A stretch of 61,653 nucleotides of DNA from SIG587 sp045531585 (GTDB taxonomy: Bacteria > Bacillota > Clostridia > Oscillospirales > Acutalibacteraceae). A program made the position numbers and the translations under genes. Shown here in pieces: positions 34,373 through 43,929 of the stretch. The DNA lies in contig JAZSEH010000057.1 of assembly GCA_045531585.1 (NCBI GenBank), positions 1-61,653 on the forward strand, read 5' to 3'. Position 1 is the first letter of the stretch; the number at the start of each line of letters is the position of its first letter. Below the pieces are notes generated by a model, which had not been told where the DNA came from, did not search any database, and saw nothing but the letters and a program-made list of their open reading frames with translations.

Positions 34373-35467
34373 TTATACGTTAAATCGGAACAGAACTACG
34401 TCGCCGTCCTGCATAACGTATTCCTTGCCTTCGCTTCGCACAAGGCCCTTTTCGCGAGCCTGCACCATGCCGCCGCACTCCATAAGATTATCAAAGGAAA
34501 TAACCTCCGCACGGATAAAGCCACGCTCAAAATCGGTGTGTATTTTACCTGCGGCCTGAGGTGCCTTAGTGCCCTTTGTAATGGTCCAGGCCCTAACCTC
34601 AGGCTGTCCTGCAGTAAGGAAGGATATAAGACCTAAAAGGGAATAGCAGGTCTTTATAAGTCGGTCAAGACCTGACTGCTCAAGTCCCAAATCCTCAAGG
34701 AAAAGTATTTTCTCCTCATAATCAAGTCCTGCAATTTCAGATTCAAGGGAGGCGCAGATGGGAAGTGTCTGAGCGTTCTCTTTAGCGGCTATTTCCTGTA
34801 CCATTTTATAACGCGCATTATCTGTTATACCTGATTTAAAATCATCCTCGCTCATATTGCAGGCGTATATAACAGGCTTGGAGGAAAGTAGAGCGGTGGT
34901 GTTAAGTATTTCCTGTTCGTTCTCGTCAGCCTCCACCGCACGGGCGGGAATACCCTGCTCAAGGGCGGCCATAAGTCTGTTCAAGAAATCAACCTCAGCC
35001 TGCATGGATTTATCACCCTTAAGGGCCTTAGTAGCCTTGTCAAGGCGGCGCTGTACCATCTCCATATCGGAGAAAATAAGCTCAAGGTTTATTATTTCAA
35101 TGTCACGCTGGGGGTCAACACTGCCCTCAACGTGAATAATATCATCATTCTCAAAGCAGCGTACAACGTGAACAACTGCATCAACCTCACGTATATGGGA
35201 TAAGAACTTGTTGCCAAGACCTTCACCCTTGGAGGCACCCTTAACAAGGCCTGCAATATCCACAAACTCAATAACCGCAGGGGTGAATTTTTCGGGGTTA
35301 TACAGCTTTGCAAGAGCATCAAGACGCTCATCGGGAACACATACCATACCAACGTTTGGCTCTATAGTACAAAAGGGGTAGTTGGCCGACTGAGCCCCTG
35401 CATTTGTAATAGCGTTAAAAAGTGTGGATTTACCAACGTTGGGTAAACCTACAATACCTAACTTCAT
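34373..35467 (-). CDS. ychF: Redox-regulated ATPase YchF (OBG-family)
   Basis: A 364-aa P-loop protein of the Obg group that prefers ATP and binds ribosomes. GLPNVGKSTLFNAIT is Walker A, DIAGLVKGASKGEGLGN is G3, and a C-terminal TGS domain ends with the usual VMQDGDVVLFRFNV. The start at 35467 (MKLGIVG) follows TTGGAGGAA. Confidence 0.96.
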   Translation of the reverse strand: MKLGIVGLPNVGKSTLFNAITNAGAQSANYPFCTIEPNVGMVCVPDERLDALAKLYNPEKFTPAVIEFVDIAGLVKGASKGEGLGNKFLSHIREVDAVVHVVRCFENDDIIHVEGSVDPQRDIEIINLELIFSDMEMVQRRLDKATKALKGDKSMQAEVDFLNRLMAALEQGIPARAVEADENEQEILNTTALLSSKPVIYACNMSEDDFKSGITDNARYKMVQEIAAKENAQTLPICASLESEIAGLDYEEKILFLEDLGLEQSGLDRLIKTCYSLLGLISFLTAGQPEVRAWTITKGTKAPQAAGKIHTDFERGFIRAEVISFDNLMECGGMVQAREKGLVRSEGKEYVMQDGDVVLFRFNV

Positions 35468-35505
35468 AAGAAATTCCTCCAAAACAAAAATATCCATTTT
35501 CTACA

Positions 35506-35534
35506 ATTATAACTCTAAATTTTTGTAATAGCAA
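35506..35534 (-). promoter_or_regulatory. Sigma-A promoter of ychF
   Basis: On the minus strand TTGCTA - 17 nt - TATAAT. Confidence 0.8.
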
Positions 35535-35613
35535 GTAAAATAAAAAAACTTCCCTTTTTGCACTATATAAGGTATAATATAATGGATAGTATATAAATTG
35601 CGAGGTGTTGTTT

Positions 35614-36576
35614 ATGCAATCAGGCTACTCGGTTACCTTAAAGCAGATAATTGATGAGTTTTCCCTTGAAACTCTTTATATGCCCGTAAGCAGTGACGAG
35701 ATACTTATTGAAAACGCAGAAATAAACCGTCCCGGTCTTCAAATGGCAGGGTACTATGAATTCTTTGATGCCGACCGTATTCAGATAATCGGCAAAAATG
35801 AGGAAAGCTTTATATCGGGCTTCCCTGAGGATGCACAAAAGCGCGCTGTTGATGAATTCTTTTCCAGAAAGCCCAGCGCCGTTGTTGTTACCCGTAATCT
35901 TGCCGTGCAGGAGGCTTATAGCGCCAGCGCGGAGAAGTACGGTGTGCCGCTCCTTAGAACAGGGGAGAGCACGTCACAGTTTATGGCGGCCCTAATTGCC
36001 TTTTTAAACGTTCAGCTTGCACCCCGAATTACCAGACACGGTGTTCTTGTTGAGGTGTACGGTGAAGGAATACTTTTGCTTGGTGAAAGCGGCGTTGGTA
36101 AAAGTGAAACAGCTATTGAGCTTGTTAAGCGCGGTCACCGCCTTATTGCGGATGACGCGGTGGAAATACGCCGTGTTTCAAACAAATCCCTTGTAGGTAC
36201 CGCTCCCGATAATATCCGTCATTTTATTGAGCTTCGTGGCATAGGCATTATAAATGCAAGCCGAATATTCGGTGTGGGCGCCGTTAAGCTTACCGAAAAG
36301 ATTGATATGATAATAAATCTTGAGCCTTGGGATATAAACAAGGTTTACGACCGTATGGGTCTTGAGAATAAAACTACAAACATTCTTGACCTTGAAATAC
36401 CCTCGGTTACCATTCCCGTAAAGCCCGGCCGTAACCTTGCAGTTATAATTGAGGTTGCCGCTATGAACAACCGTCAGAAAAAGCTTGGCTACAATGCCGC
36501 GGAGGATCTGCTTTCCCGCCTTGGTATGGGTGGCGATATTACAGGCACTACCGAAGCTCAGGTAAAGGCCTTTTAG
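35614..36576 (+). CDS. hprK: HPr kinase/phosphorylase
   Basis: A 320-aa bifunctional enzyme that phosphorylates and dephosphorylates Ser46 of HPr, the main carbon-catabolite sensor of Bacillota. An N-terminal domain is followed by RHGVLVEVYGEGILLLGESGVGKSETA (Walker A at about 157-164) and IELRGIGIINASRIFGVGA. The start is ATG 35614 after CGAGGTG, not the GTG nine bases upstream. It heads the hprK-glcK-murB-whiA-dnaE block. Two TATAAT boxes lie at 35573-35583 without a good -35. Confidence 0.95.
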   Translation: MQSGYSVTLKQIIDEFSLETLYMPVSSDEILIENAEINRPGLQMAGYYEFFDADRIQIIGKNEESFISGFPEDAQKRAVDEFFSRKPSAVVVTRNLAVQEAYSASAEKYGVPLLRTGESTSQFMAALIAFLNVQLAPRITRHGVLVEVYGEGILLLGESGVGKSETAIELVKRGHRLIADDAVEIRRVSNKSLVGTAPDNIRHFIELRGIGIINASRIFGVGAVKLTEKIDMIINLEPWDINKVYDRMGLENKTTNILDLEIPSVTIPVKPGRNLAVIIEVAAMNNRQKKLGYNAAEDLLSRLGMGGDITGTTEAQVKAF

Positions 36577-36610
36577 CAAATAAATATTTTTTCTTGAGGA
36601 GGAATTTTAA

Positions 36611-37567
36611 ATGTACAGACTTGGTATTGATTTAGGTGGCACAAACATTGCCGCCGGCGTGGTTGATGAAAATTTTAAAATTGTTGGTTCAGGCAAGGTG
36701 AAAACAGGTGCCGGTCGCAGCGCACAGGAAATAGTGGAGGATATGGCACAGGCGGCCCGTATTGCAGTTAAGAACGCAGGGCTTGAGCTTTCAGATATTT
36801 ATTCGCTTGGAATCGGCTCCCCCGGTTCTGTTGTTCCCTCAAAAGGTGTTGTAGCCTATACCAATAACCTTAACTTTAAAAACGTTCCCATTTGTGCAAT
36901 GCTTAAGGAGCTTTTGGGGATTGATGCTTATATTGAAAATGATGCTAATGCAGCCGCTTACGGTGAGCTTTTGGCAGGTGCAGGAAAGGGTTGTAAGGAC
37001 CTTGTTGCCATAACCCTCGGTACGGGTGTTGGCGGCGGTGTTATAATTGACGGCAAGATATTCTCGGGCTCCAATAATGCAGGTACCGAGCTTGGACATA
37101 CCGTTATTTGTGTTGACGGTATTCATTGCTCCTGCGGAAGAGACGGATGCTGGGAGGCCTATGCCTCTGCCACCGCACTTATCCGCCAGACCAAGGATGA
37201 AATGAGCCGTTGCCCCGATTCGGTTATGTGGGAGCTTGTTAACGGTGATTTGGATAACGTAAGCGGTATTACTGCCTTTGATGCTATGCGTAAGGGCGAT
37301 GCCGCCGGTCAGCGTGTGGTTGATAAATATCTGCGCTACGTTGCCATTGGTATCACTAATATGATAAACATCTTCCAGCCTGATGTGCTTTGTATCGGCG
37401 GCGGTGTTTCCAAAGAGGGTGACACTATTATTAAGCCTATAACGGATTTTGTTGTTCGCGAGCGTTACAGTAAGAATATAGAAAAACAAACCGTTATTAA
37501 AACGGCGGCTCTTGGTAACGATGCAGGCATAATCGGTGCCGCATATCTTGATTTGCTTTATAGGTAG
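36611..37567 (+). CDS. glcK: ROK-family glucokinase
   Basis: A 318-aa sugar kinase. DLGGTNIAAGVV is the phosphate-1 motif, ENDANAAAYGE holds the catalytic aspartate, and the zinc site is CSCGRDGCWE. Glucose to glucose-6-phosphate is the likely reaction, matching pgi and pfkA in the window. GAGGAGG precedes the start. Its presence between hprK and murB couples a glycolytic kinase to the HPr kinase gene. Confidence 0.88.
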   Translation: MYRLGIDLGGTNIAAGVVDENFKIVGSGKVKTGAGRSAQEIVEDMAQAARIAVKNAGLELSDIYSLGIGSPGSVVPSKGVVAYTNNLNFKNVPICAMLKELLGIDAYIENDANAAAYGELLAGAGKGCKDLVAITLGTGVGGGVIIDGKIFSGSNNAGTELGHTVICVDGIHCSCGRDGCWEAYASATALIRQTKDEMSRCPDSVMWELVNGDLDNVSGITAFDAMRKGDAAGQRVVDKYLRYVAIGITNMINIFQPDVLCIGGGVSKEGDTIIKPITDFVVRERYSKNIEKQTVIKTAALGNDAGIIGAAYLDLLYR

Positions 37568-37574
37568 TGATAAC

Positions 37575-38486
37575 TTGGTATATAACGTTCAACAATTAGA
37601 AGCGGCACTTAAAGACACAAAAATAAAGTACGCTTTAAACGAGCCTATGAAAAGGCACACAAGCTTTAAAACAGGCGGCTCGGCAGATATATTTGCCGCT
37701 GTGGGGAACGAGCAGGAGCTTAAAGCCTTAGGCCAGCTTTGCCGTACCTACAGCGTTCCTATGCTGGTAATAGGTAAGGGTAGTAATCTGCTTGTATCTG
37801 ATAAGGGTATTGACGGCGTGGTGGTCACCACCGAGCCTATGAATAAAATAACGGTGGATGGCTGCTTTATTACTGCTCAGGCAGGAGCAACCCTGTCTGC
37901 CTTATGCTCTGTAGCCGCCTCCTCAGGCCTTACAGGGCTTGAGTTTGCCTGCGGTATTCCCGGTAGCGTGGGCGGTGCGGTTTATATGAATGCAGGCGCC
38001 TACGGCGGCGAGATGAAGGACGTTGTTGAAAGCGTTACCGCCGTAACACGGGACGGGCAGATAATAACCCTTAAAAAGGATGAGCTTGAGCTTTCCTACA
38101 GAAAAAGCGTGTTTACAAACAGCGGCACTACCGTGATTTCCGCTGTGTTTAAGCTATCCCTTGGTGATACCGATAAAATACGTGAGGATATGGCGGATAT
38201 TTTGCGCCGCCGTAAGGAAAAGCAACCCCTTGAATACCCAAGCGCAGGCAGTACCTTCAAGCGTCCCGAAGGGCACTTTGCGGGGGCTCTTATCGAGCAA
38301 TGCGGCCTTAAGGGAAAAACGGTGGGCGGTGCAATGGTTAGCCGTAAGCATGCAGGCTTTGTTGTTAACACAGGCTCTGCCACCTCTACCGATATTTTAA
38401 CGCTTATAAAAAAGATTCAGGAAGCAGTCTTACGGGATACGGGCATCAGCCTTGAAACCGAAGTGCTTTTTGTAGGCAGGGAATAA
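37575..38486 (+). CDS. murB: UDP-N-acetylenolpyruvoylglucosamine reductase
   Basis: A 303-aa FAD enzyme reducing UDP-GlcNAc-enolpyruvate to UDP-MurNAc. HTSFKTGGSADIF, LVIGKGSNLLVSD and GLEFACGIPGSVGGAVYMNAGAYGGE are family signatures, and the catalytic serine is in YPSAGSTFKRPEG. The TTG at 37575 after TAGGTAGTG gives the standard MurB length. The frame is open further upstream inside glcK. Confidence 0.94.
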   Translation: MVYNVQQLEAALKDTKIKYALNEPMKRHTSFKTGGSADIFAAVGNEQELKALGQLCRTYSVPMLVIGKGSNLLVSDKGIDGVVVTTEPMNKITVDGCFITAQAGATLSALCSVAASSGLTGLEFACGIPGSVGGAVYMNAGAYGGEMKDVVESVTAVTRDGQIITLKKDELELSYRKSVFTNSGTTVISAVFKLSLGDTDKIREDMADILRRRKEKQPLEYPSAGSTFKRPEGHFAGALIEQCGLKGKTVGGAMVSRKHAGFVVNTGSATSTDILTLIKKIQEAVLRDTGISLETEVLFVGRE

Positions 38487-38490
38487 TACT

Positions 38491-39387
38491 ATGTCATTCA
38501 CATTAGAGGTTAAGGAGGAGCTTGCTTTACTAAAGCAGCCCTCCTGTTGCAATATTTCGGAGTGTTACGGAATGCTTCTTTTTGCCCGTAGCTTTGGTTT
38601 TGATAAAATGGTTTTTCAAACCTCAAGTGAGGCGGCGGCCAAACGTTGCGCCCTGCGTCTTCGTGCAAGCTTTGGTATAATTGCCGAGGTTCAGTGCGGC
38701 GGCGCGGTAAGAAAAACCTACCGTGTAATCGTTGCAGGTGAAGGGGATCGAAAGAAGGTTATGCTTGCCTTTGGTTATGCAAAGCCTTCACAGTTTTACG
38801 ATATAAACGAAGAATTACTCAAAAAGGATTGCTGTCTTCACGCTTTTTTACGGGGGGTATTTCTTTCCTGCGGTCAGGTAAGCGACCCCGAAAAGGATTA
38901 CAGGTTAGAGTTTTGTATTGATGATTTTGACATTTGCCTTCAGTTCGATTTCTTCCTTAAAAAGCTTGAAATCCCAATGAAATTTGCCGCACGCGGCGGC
39001 AGAAACGTAATGTACTCAAAGGACAGCTCGGTTATTGAGGATTTTCTAACTACGATTGGTGCCACAAACTCTGCCATACTTGTTATGCAATCCAAAATAT
39101 ATAAGGATATGCGAAACAAGGTAAACAGAATTAAAAATTGCGAAACCGCAAATATATTTAAATCGGTTGATGCCGCGCTGGAGCAAAGAACGGCAATAGA
39201 ACTGCTGGAGAGCAGGGGCAAGCTAAGCTCACTGCCCCCTGAGCTTATAAGTGCCGCAAAGCTTCGTGTTGATAACCCCGAGGCCTCGTTAAATGAGCTT
39301 TGCCGCATTTCTGCCGAGCCCATAACCCGCTCGGGACTAAATCATAGACTTAAAAAAATATTAGAAATTGCAAAGGAAATAAAGTAA
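38491..39387 (+). CDS. whiA: DNA-binding protein WhiA
   Basis: A 298-aa protein with an N-terminal LAGLIDADG-like fold (FLRGVFLSCGQVSDPEKDYRLEF) and a C-terminal helix-turn-helix (LNELCRISAEPITRSGLNHRLKKI). WhiA is linked to cell division and sporulation control. It starts 4 bp after murB, so the rapZ and yvcK genes usually between them are not here. Confidence 0.93.
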   Translation: MSFTLEVKEELALLKQPSCCNISECYGMLLFARSFGFDKMVFQTSSEAAAKRCALRLRASFGIIAEVQCGGAVRKTYRVIVAGEGDRKKVMLAFGYAKPSQFYDINEELLKKDCCLHAFLRGVFLSCGQVSDPEKDYRLEFCIDDFDICLQFDFFLKKLEIPMKFAARGGRNVMYSKDSSVIEDFLTTIGATNSAILVMQSKIYKDMRNKVNRIKNCETANIFKSVDAALEQRTAIELLESRGKLSSLPPELISAAKLRVDNPEASLNELCRISAEPITRSGLNHRLKKILEIAKEIK

Positions 39388-42300
39388 ATGGATTTTGTTC
39401 ATCTGCACCTTCATACACAGTATAGCTTGCTGGACGGCAGTTGCCGTCTGGACAGGCTTTTTGATGCTGTGAAGGAGCGTGGACAGTCCGCCGTTGCAAT
39501 TACCGACCACGGCGTTATGTATGGCGCCGTGGAATTTTATAAGGCGGCAAAAAAGGCGGGAATAAAGCCTATAATCGGGTGTGAGGTGTACGTAGCCCCG
39601 CGAAGCCGCACCGATAAGGATAAAATGCAGGATGGGGAATATACCCACCTTGTACTGCTTTGCGAAAATGAGCAGGGCTACAAAAATCTTATAAAAATGG
39701 TGTCTCTTGGTTTTACCGAGGGCTTTTATAACAAGCCACGTGTGGATAAGGAACTGCTGGAAAAGTATCACGAGGGTATAATTGCCCTTTCGGCCTGCCT
39801 TGCAGGTGAAATACCAAAAGCCCTTTCAAGGGGCGATTATAACGGGGCAAAAAAATCTGCCCTGTGGTTTGACAGCGTTTTCGGCAGGGGAAATTATTTT
39901 CTTGAGATACAGGACCATGGTATAGCTGAGCAGGCAAGAATCAATCCACAGATAGTGCGAATTAGTCAGGAAACGGGTATACCCCTTGTTGCCACTAACG
40001 ACGTGCATTATATAAACGCCGATGATTATGAAATGCAAAAGGTGCTTATTTGCATACAAACAGGCAAAAAGCTTAGCGAGGAAAACTCCCTTGCCTTTGA
40101 AACCAATGAATTTTATTTGAAATCCGCTAGGGAAATGGAGCAGGTTTTTCCCTCGTACCCTGAGGCACTTGAGAACACCGTTAAAATAGCTCAGCGCTGT
40201 AACGTGGAGTTTGAATTTGGCAAAATAAAGCTCCCCGTTTTTGATATAGGCCATACCGACCACGCTGAGTTTTTCAGAAAAAAATGTTATGAGGGTCTTT
40301 ACCGCCACTATGGCAGTAACCCTGAAAAAAAGGTGGTTGACCGCCTTGAATACGAGCTTTCGGTAATTGAAAAAATGGGCTACGTGGATTATTACCTCAT
40401 AGTTCAGGATTTTGTAAACTATGCAAAGAAAAAAGGTATACCCGTAGGACCGGGCAGAGGCTCAGGTGCAGGTAGCCTTGCGGCCTATTGCATAGGTATA
40501 ACAGGCATTGACCCCATCAGGTACGACCTGCTTTTTGAGCGGTTCTTAAACCCTGAAAGGGTATCTATGCCCGATTTTGATATTGATTTTTGCTATGTCC
40601 GCCGTCAGGAGGTCATAGATTACGTTGTTGATAAATATGGCAGTGACCACGTGGCACAGATAGTCACCTTTGGCACAATGGCGGCAAAAAACTCCGTGCG
40701 TGACGTGGCAAGGGTAATGGAAATCCCTTATAATATTGCCGATAAGGTGGCAAAGCTTATCCCCTTTGGAATAGGTATGTCCATTGAAAAGGCTATGGAT
40801 ATGTCGGCCGAGCTTAAAACCCTTTATCAAACCGATATACAAATAAAACGCCTTATAGATATGGCCCTTAAGGTGGAGGGAATGCCGAGACATGCCTCTA
40901 CCCACGCCGCAGGTGTGGTAATATGTGACCGCCCCGTAAGCGATTACGTGCCCCTTGCCAAAAACGACGAGGCGGTGGTTACCCAGTTTACTATGACCGC
41001 ACTTGACGAGCTGGGACTTCTTAAAATGGATTTTCTGGGACTTCGTAACCTTACGGTTATTGACGATACGGTAAAAAGCCTTGCCGCAAAGGGAATTAAA
41101 ATAGATACCGAAAAAATCCCCCTTGACGATAAAGCCACTTTTGAGTTGTTTGGAAAAGGCCTTACCGAGGGTGTGTTCCAGTTTGAATCAGGCGGAATGA
41201 AAAGTACGCTTCGCTCCTTTAAGCCCCAGAGTATTGAGGACCTTATTGCCATTATTTCCCTGTACCGTCCCGGCCCTATGGATTCCATACCCAAATATAT
41301 CCATAACCGCTATAATCCTCAGGACGTTACCTATCTTGCCCCACAGCTTGAAGCCATACTGCGTGTTACCTACGGCTGTATAGTATATCAGGAGCAGGTA
41401 ATGCAGATATGCGTTGCCCTTGCAGGCTATTCACTTGCCCGTGCTGATATTGTGCGCCGTGCTATGTCCAAAAAGAAGCACGACGTTATGCAAAAGGAAC
41501 GTCAGGTGTTTATCTACGGTGAAAAGGATGAGCAGGGTAACGTTATATGTGAGGGTGCAATAAGCCGCGGTGTCAGCAAGGATGCCGCAAAACGCATCTT
41601 TGATGATATGGACAGCTTTTCCTCCTACGCCTTCAACAAATCTCACGCCGCGGCATATGCTGTTGTGGCATACACCACTGCATATCTTAAGTGCCATTAT
41701 CCAAGAGAGTATATGGCGGCTCTGCTTACAAGCGTGCTTGACCGTGCAGATAAGGTGGCCGAGTATACCGACGCTTGCAAAAAAATGGGTATTGCCATAC
41801 TCCCCCCCAGCGTTAATGAAAGTCTGCATGGCTTTACCCCCGTTGAAAACGGCATACGCTTTGGCCTGCAGGCAATAAAAAATCTTGGTTACGGTGTTAT
41901 TGAGAACCTTATAAGGGAACGGGAAACAGGCGGAAAATATACAAGCTTTTACGATTTCTGTCTCAGAAACGCCTCCCGTGAGTTTAATCGCCGCGCCCTT
42001 GAGGGGCTTATAAAAAGCGGTGCCCTTGACGGGCTTGACGGTAATCGCAGGCAGATGCTTTTCTCCTCCGATGCGGTTATAGAGGCTGTGGATAACGTGC
42101 GCCGTTATACAGGCGGCGGACAGATGGACCTTTTTGCCGAGGCAGAGGACGAGTCAGCAGGCACCTTCACCCTGCCTGCGGCACAGGAATTGCCACAGGA
42201 CCAGCTTCTTGCCATGGAGAAGGAGGCCACGGGAATGTATCTGTCGGGTCACCCTATGGCAGAGTATTCCCATATGCCCGAAAAGCTGGGGATCCCCACC

Positions 42301-42843
42301 GCAGCACAGGTGATAGGGGACGAAAACGCCGATAATAAGCGTGTTAAAATACTTGTTATGCTGTCGGCCATTAAGGTTCGCACCATGAAAAATAAAAATA
42401 TCATAGTAACCGCCCTTGCCGAGGATACAACAGGCAGCATACCCCTTACCTGCTTTGCAAAAACCTATGAGAGCTATAAGCCCTTTTTCGTTGAACAAAA
42501 GCCCGTATTGCTTACCGCAAGGGTGAGCGACAGTGACGACAGGGTGAGGGAGCTTATCTGCGAAAGGCTTGAGCCGCTGCCCACCCTTCCCACGGCTCCC
42601 GTAAAGGCACAGACCGCCAAAAGGGGGCTATATCTCAGGGTAAAAAATCTTGACTGTGATGAATTTATTAAGGTGAAAAATATTCTTGCGGCTTCAAACG
42701 GCGACCTGCCCGTAATCATCTACTGTACCGATACAGGTAAGCGTTTTAATGCCCCGCAAAATATGTGGGTAACCAAAAGCAGTAGGAAAATAGAAGAAAT
42801 AACCTTAATTTTAGGGCAAAACAATGTAAAAGTACTTGAATAA
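39388..42843 (+). CDS. dnaE: DNA polymerase III alpha subunit (DnaE type)
   Basis: A 1151-aa replicative polymerase. The N-terminal PHP domain begins VHLHLHTQYSLLDGSC. The C-family polymerase core carries GPGRGSGAGSLAAYCIGIT and the catalytic PDFDIDF near residue 393. FNKSHAAAYAVVAYTTAYLKCHYP is also typical. A C-terminal OB-fold domain follows. Length and lack of an internal 3'-5' exonuclease separate it from PolC. It starts immediately after the whiA stop. Confidence 0.97.
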   Translation: MDFVHLHLHTQYSLLDGSCRLDRLFDAVKERGQSAVAITDHGVMYGAVEFYKAAKKAGIKPIIGCEVYVAPRSRTDKDKMQDGEYTHLVLLCENEQGYKNLIKMVSLGFTEGFYNKPRVDKELLEKYHEGIIALSACLAGEIPKALSRGDYNGAKKSALWFDSVFGRGNYFLEIQDHGIAEQARINPQIVRISQETGIPLVATNDVHYINADDYEMQKVLICIQTGKKLSEENSLAFETNEFYLKSAREMEQVFPSYPEALENTVKIAQRCNVEFEFGKIKLPVFDIGHTDHAEFFRKKCYEGLYRHYGSNPEKKVVDRLEYELSVIEKMGYVDYYLIVQDFVNYAKKKGIPVGPGRGSGAGSLAAYCIGITGIDPIRYDLLFERFLNPERVSMPDFDIDFCYVRRQEVIDYVVDKYGSDHVAQIVTFGTMAAKNSVRDVARVMEIPYNIADKVAKLIPFGIGMSIEKAMDMSAELKTLYQTDIQIKRLIDMALKVEGMPRHASTHAAGVVICDRPVSDYVPLAKNDEAVVTQFTMTALDELGLLKMDFLGLRNLTVIDDTVKSLAAKGIKIDTEKIPLDDKATFELFGKGLTEGVFQFESGGMKSTLRSFKPQSIEDLIAIISLYRPGPMDSIPKYIHNRYNPQDVTYLAPQLEAILRVTYGCIVYQEQVMQICVALAGYSLARADIVRRAMSKKKHDVMQKERQVFIYGEKDEQGNVICEGAISRGVSKDAAKRIFDDMDSFSSYAFNKSHAAAYAVVAYTTAYLKCHYPREYMAALLTSVLDRADKVAEYTDACKKMGIAILPPSVNESLHGFTPVENGIRFGLQAIKNLGYGVIENLIRERETGGKYTSFYDFCLRNASREFNRRALEGLIKSGALDGLDGNRRQMLFSSDAVIEAVDNVRRYTGGGQMDLFAEAEDESAGTFTLPAAQELPQDQLLAMEKEATGMYLSGHPMAEYSHMPEKLGIPTAAQVIGDENADNKRVKILVMLSAIKVRTMKNKNIIVTALAEDTTGSIPLTCFAKTYESYKPFFVEQKPVLLTARVSDSDDRVRELICERLEPLPTLPTAPVKAQTAKRGLYLRVKNLDCDEFIKVKNILAASNGDLPVIIYCTDTGKRFNAPQNMWVTKSSRKIEEITLILGQNNVKVLE

Positions 42844-42864
42844 TTTTGTGTTATAGTATATAAT
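42836..42864 (+). promoter_or_regulatory. Sigma-A promoter of pfkA
   Basis: TTGAAT - 17 nt - TATAAT. The -35 box covers the last codon and stop of dnaE, so pfkA can be expressed apart from the block. Confidence 0.8.
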
Positions 42865-42912
42865 ACTACTAATTATAAAAATGTTATTATCTCTATCAGG
42901 AGTTGAATTTAT

Positions 42913-43881
42913 ATGTGTATGAAAACTATAGGTGTTCTTACCTCCGGCGGCGACGCCCCCGGTATGAACTCAGCAATCCGAAGCGTTGTTCGCTCTGCCA
43001 TTGGAAAGGGTATGCAGGTTAAGGGAATAGTGCACGGATATAACGGCCTTATAAACGGTGAGATTATTGACCTTAACATTCGTTCGGTTTCAGGTATAAT
43101 CGACCGTGGTGGCACCTGCCTTTACAGTGCAAGATGCCCTGAATTTAAAACCGAAGAGGGAATTTTAAAGGCTGTAGAAAGCTGTAAAAAATTCGGAATT
43201 GACGGTGTGGTAGTTATCGGCGGTGACGGTTCCTTCAGGGGCGCAAGAGATCTTTCCCTTAAGGGTGTTCCCTGTATCGGTATTCCCGGTACCATTGATA
43301 ACGATATTACCTCTACCGAGTACACCATCGGTTTTGATACCGCTATGAACACCGCTATGACAATGGTGGACAGGCTCCGTGATACCTCCCAGTCTCATGA
43401 CCGTTGCTCTGTTATTGAGGTTATGGGCCGCCGCGCAGGTGATATTGCTTTGCAGGTAGGAATTGCTACCGGTGCAACAGCAATTTTAGTGCCTGAGGTA
43501 GAGGTTGACATTGAAAGAGATGTTATTGCAAGAATAGAAGAAGGAAAAAAACTTGGCAAAAATCACTTTATTATCCTTGTTGCAGAGGGTATCGGTAAAG
43601 TTGAAGAGCTTGCAAAAATCATTGAAGAAAAAACAGGCGTTGAGTCCAGAGCAACAATTTTAGGCCATATCCAGCGTGGCGGAAGTCCTACTGTAAGAGA
43701 CCGCGTTATGGCAAGTGAAATGGGTTATGCCGCCGTTGAGCTGCTTTCACAGGGTATCGGTAACAGAGTAATTTGCTATAGAAACAGTAAAATAGTAAAT
43801 GACGATATTTACGAGGCTCTTGCAATGGAGAAGCAATTCGACCTTGATATGTTTAATCGGGCTCACAAAATTTCAATATAA
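42913..43881 (+). CDS. pfkA: ATP-dependent 6-phosphofructokinase
   Basis: A 322-aa glycolytic enzyme. TSGGDAPGMNSAIR and VVIGGDGSFRGA make the ATP site, with the G after GGD marking ATP rather than PPi use. PGTIDNDI carries the catalytic aspartate, followed by LGHIQRGGSPTVRDR. AGGAG lies 10 nt before ATG 42913, and the in-frame ATG 42919 is also possible. It follows dnaE, the common clostridial order, and ends with a terminator. Confidence 0.95.
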   Translation: MCMKTIGVLTSGGDAPGMNSAIRSVVRSAIGKGMQVKGIVHGYNGLINGEIIDLNIRSVSGIIDRGGTCLYSARCPEFKTEEGILKAVESCKKFGIDGVVVIGGDGSFRGARDLSLKGVPCIGIPGTIDNDITSTEYTIGFDTAMNTAMTMVDRLRDTSQSHDRCSVIEVMGRRAGDIALQVGIATGATAILVPEVEVDIERDVIARIEEGKKLGKNHFIILVAEGIGKVEELAKIIEEKTGVESRATILGHIQRGGSPTVRDRVMASEMGYAAVELLSQGIGNRVICYRNSKIVNDDIYEALAMEKQFDLDMFNRAHKISI

Positions 43882-43889
43882 TTTTTTTG

Positions 43890-43916
43890 GCGGCGTTCTT
43901 TTTGCGCCGCTTTTTT
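43890..43916 (+). terminator. Terminator of pfkA
   Basis: GCGGCG / CGCCGC stem with T6. Confidence 0.8.
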
Positions 43917-43929
43917 AAAAGGAGTAATA

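Noticed and set aside
35573..35583. Two overlapping TATAAT boxes before hprK as a defined promoter
   Set aside because: No acceptable -35 hexamer at 16-18 nt, so I do not list it as a promoter.
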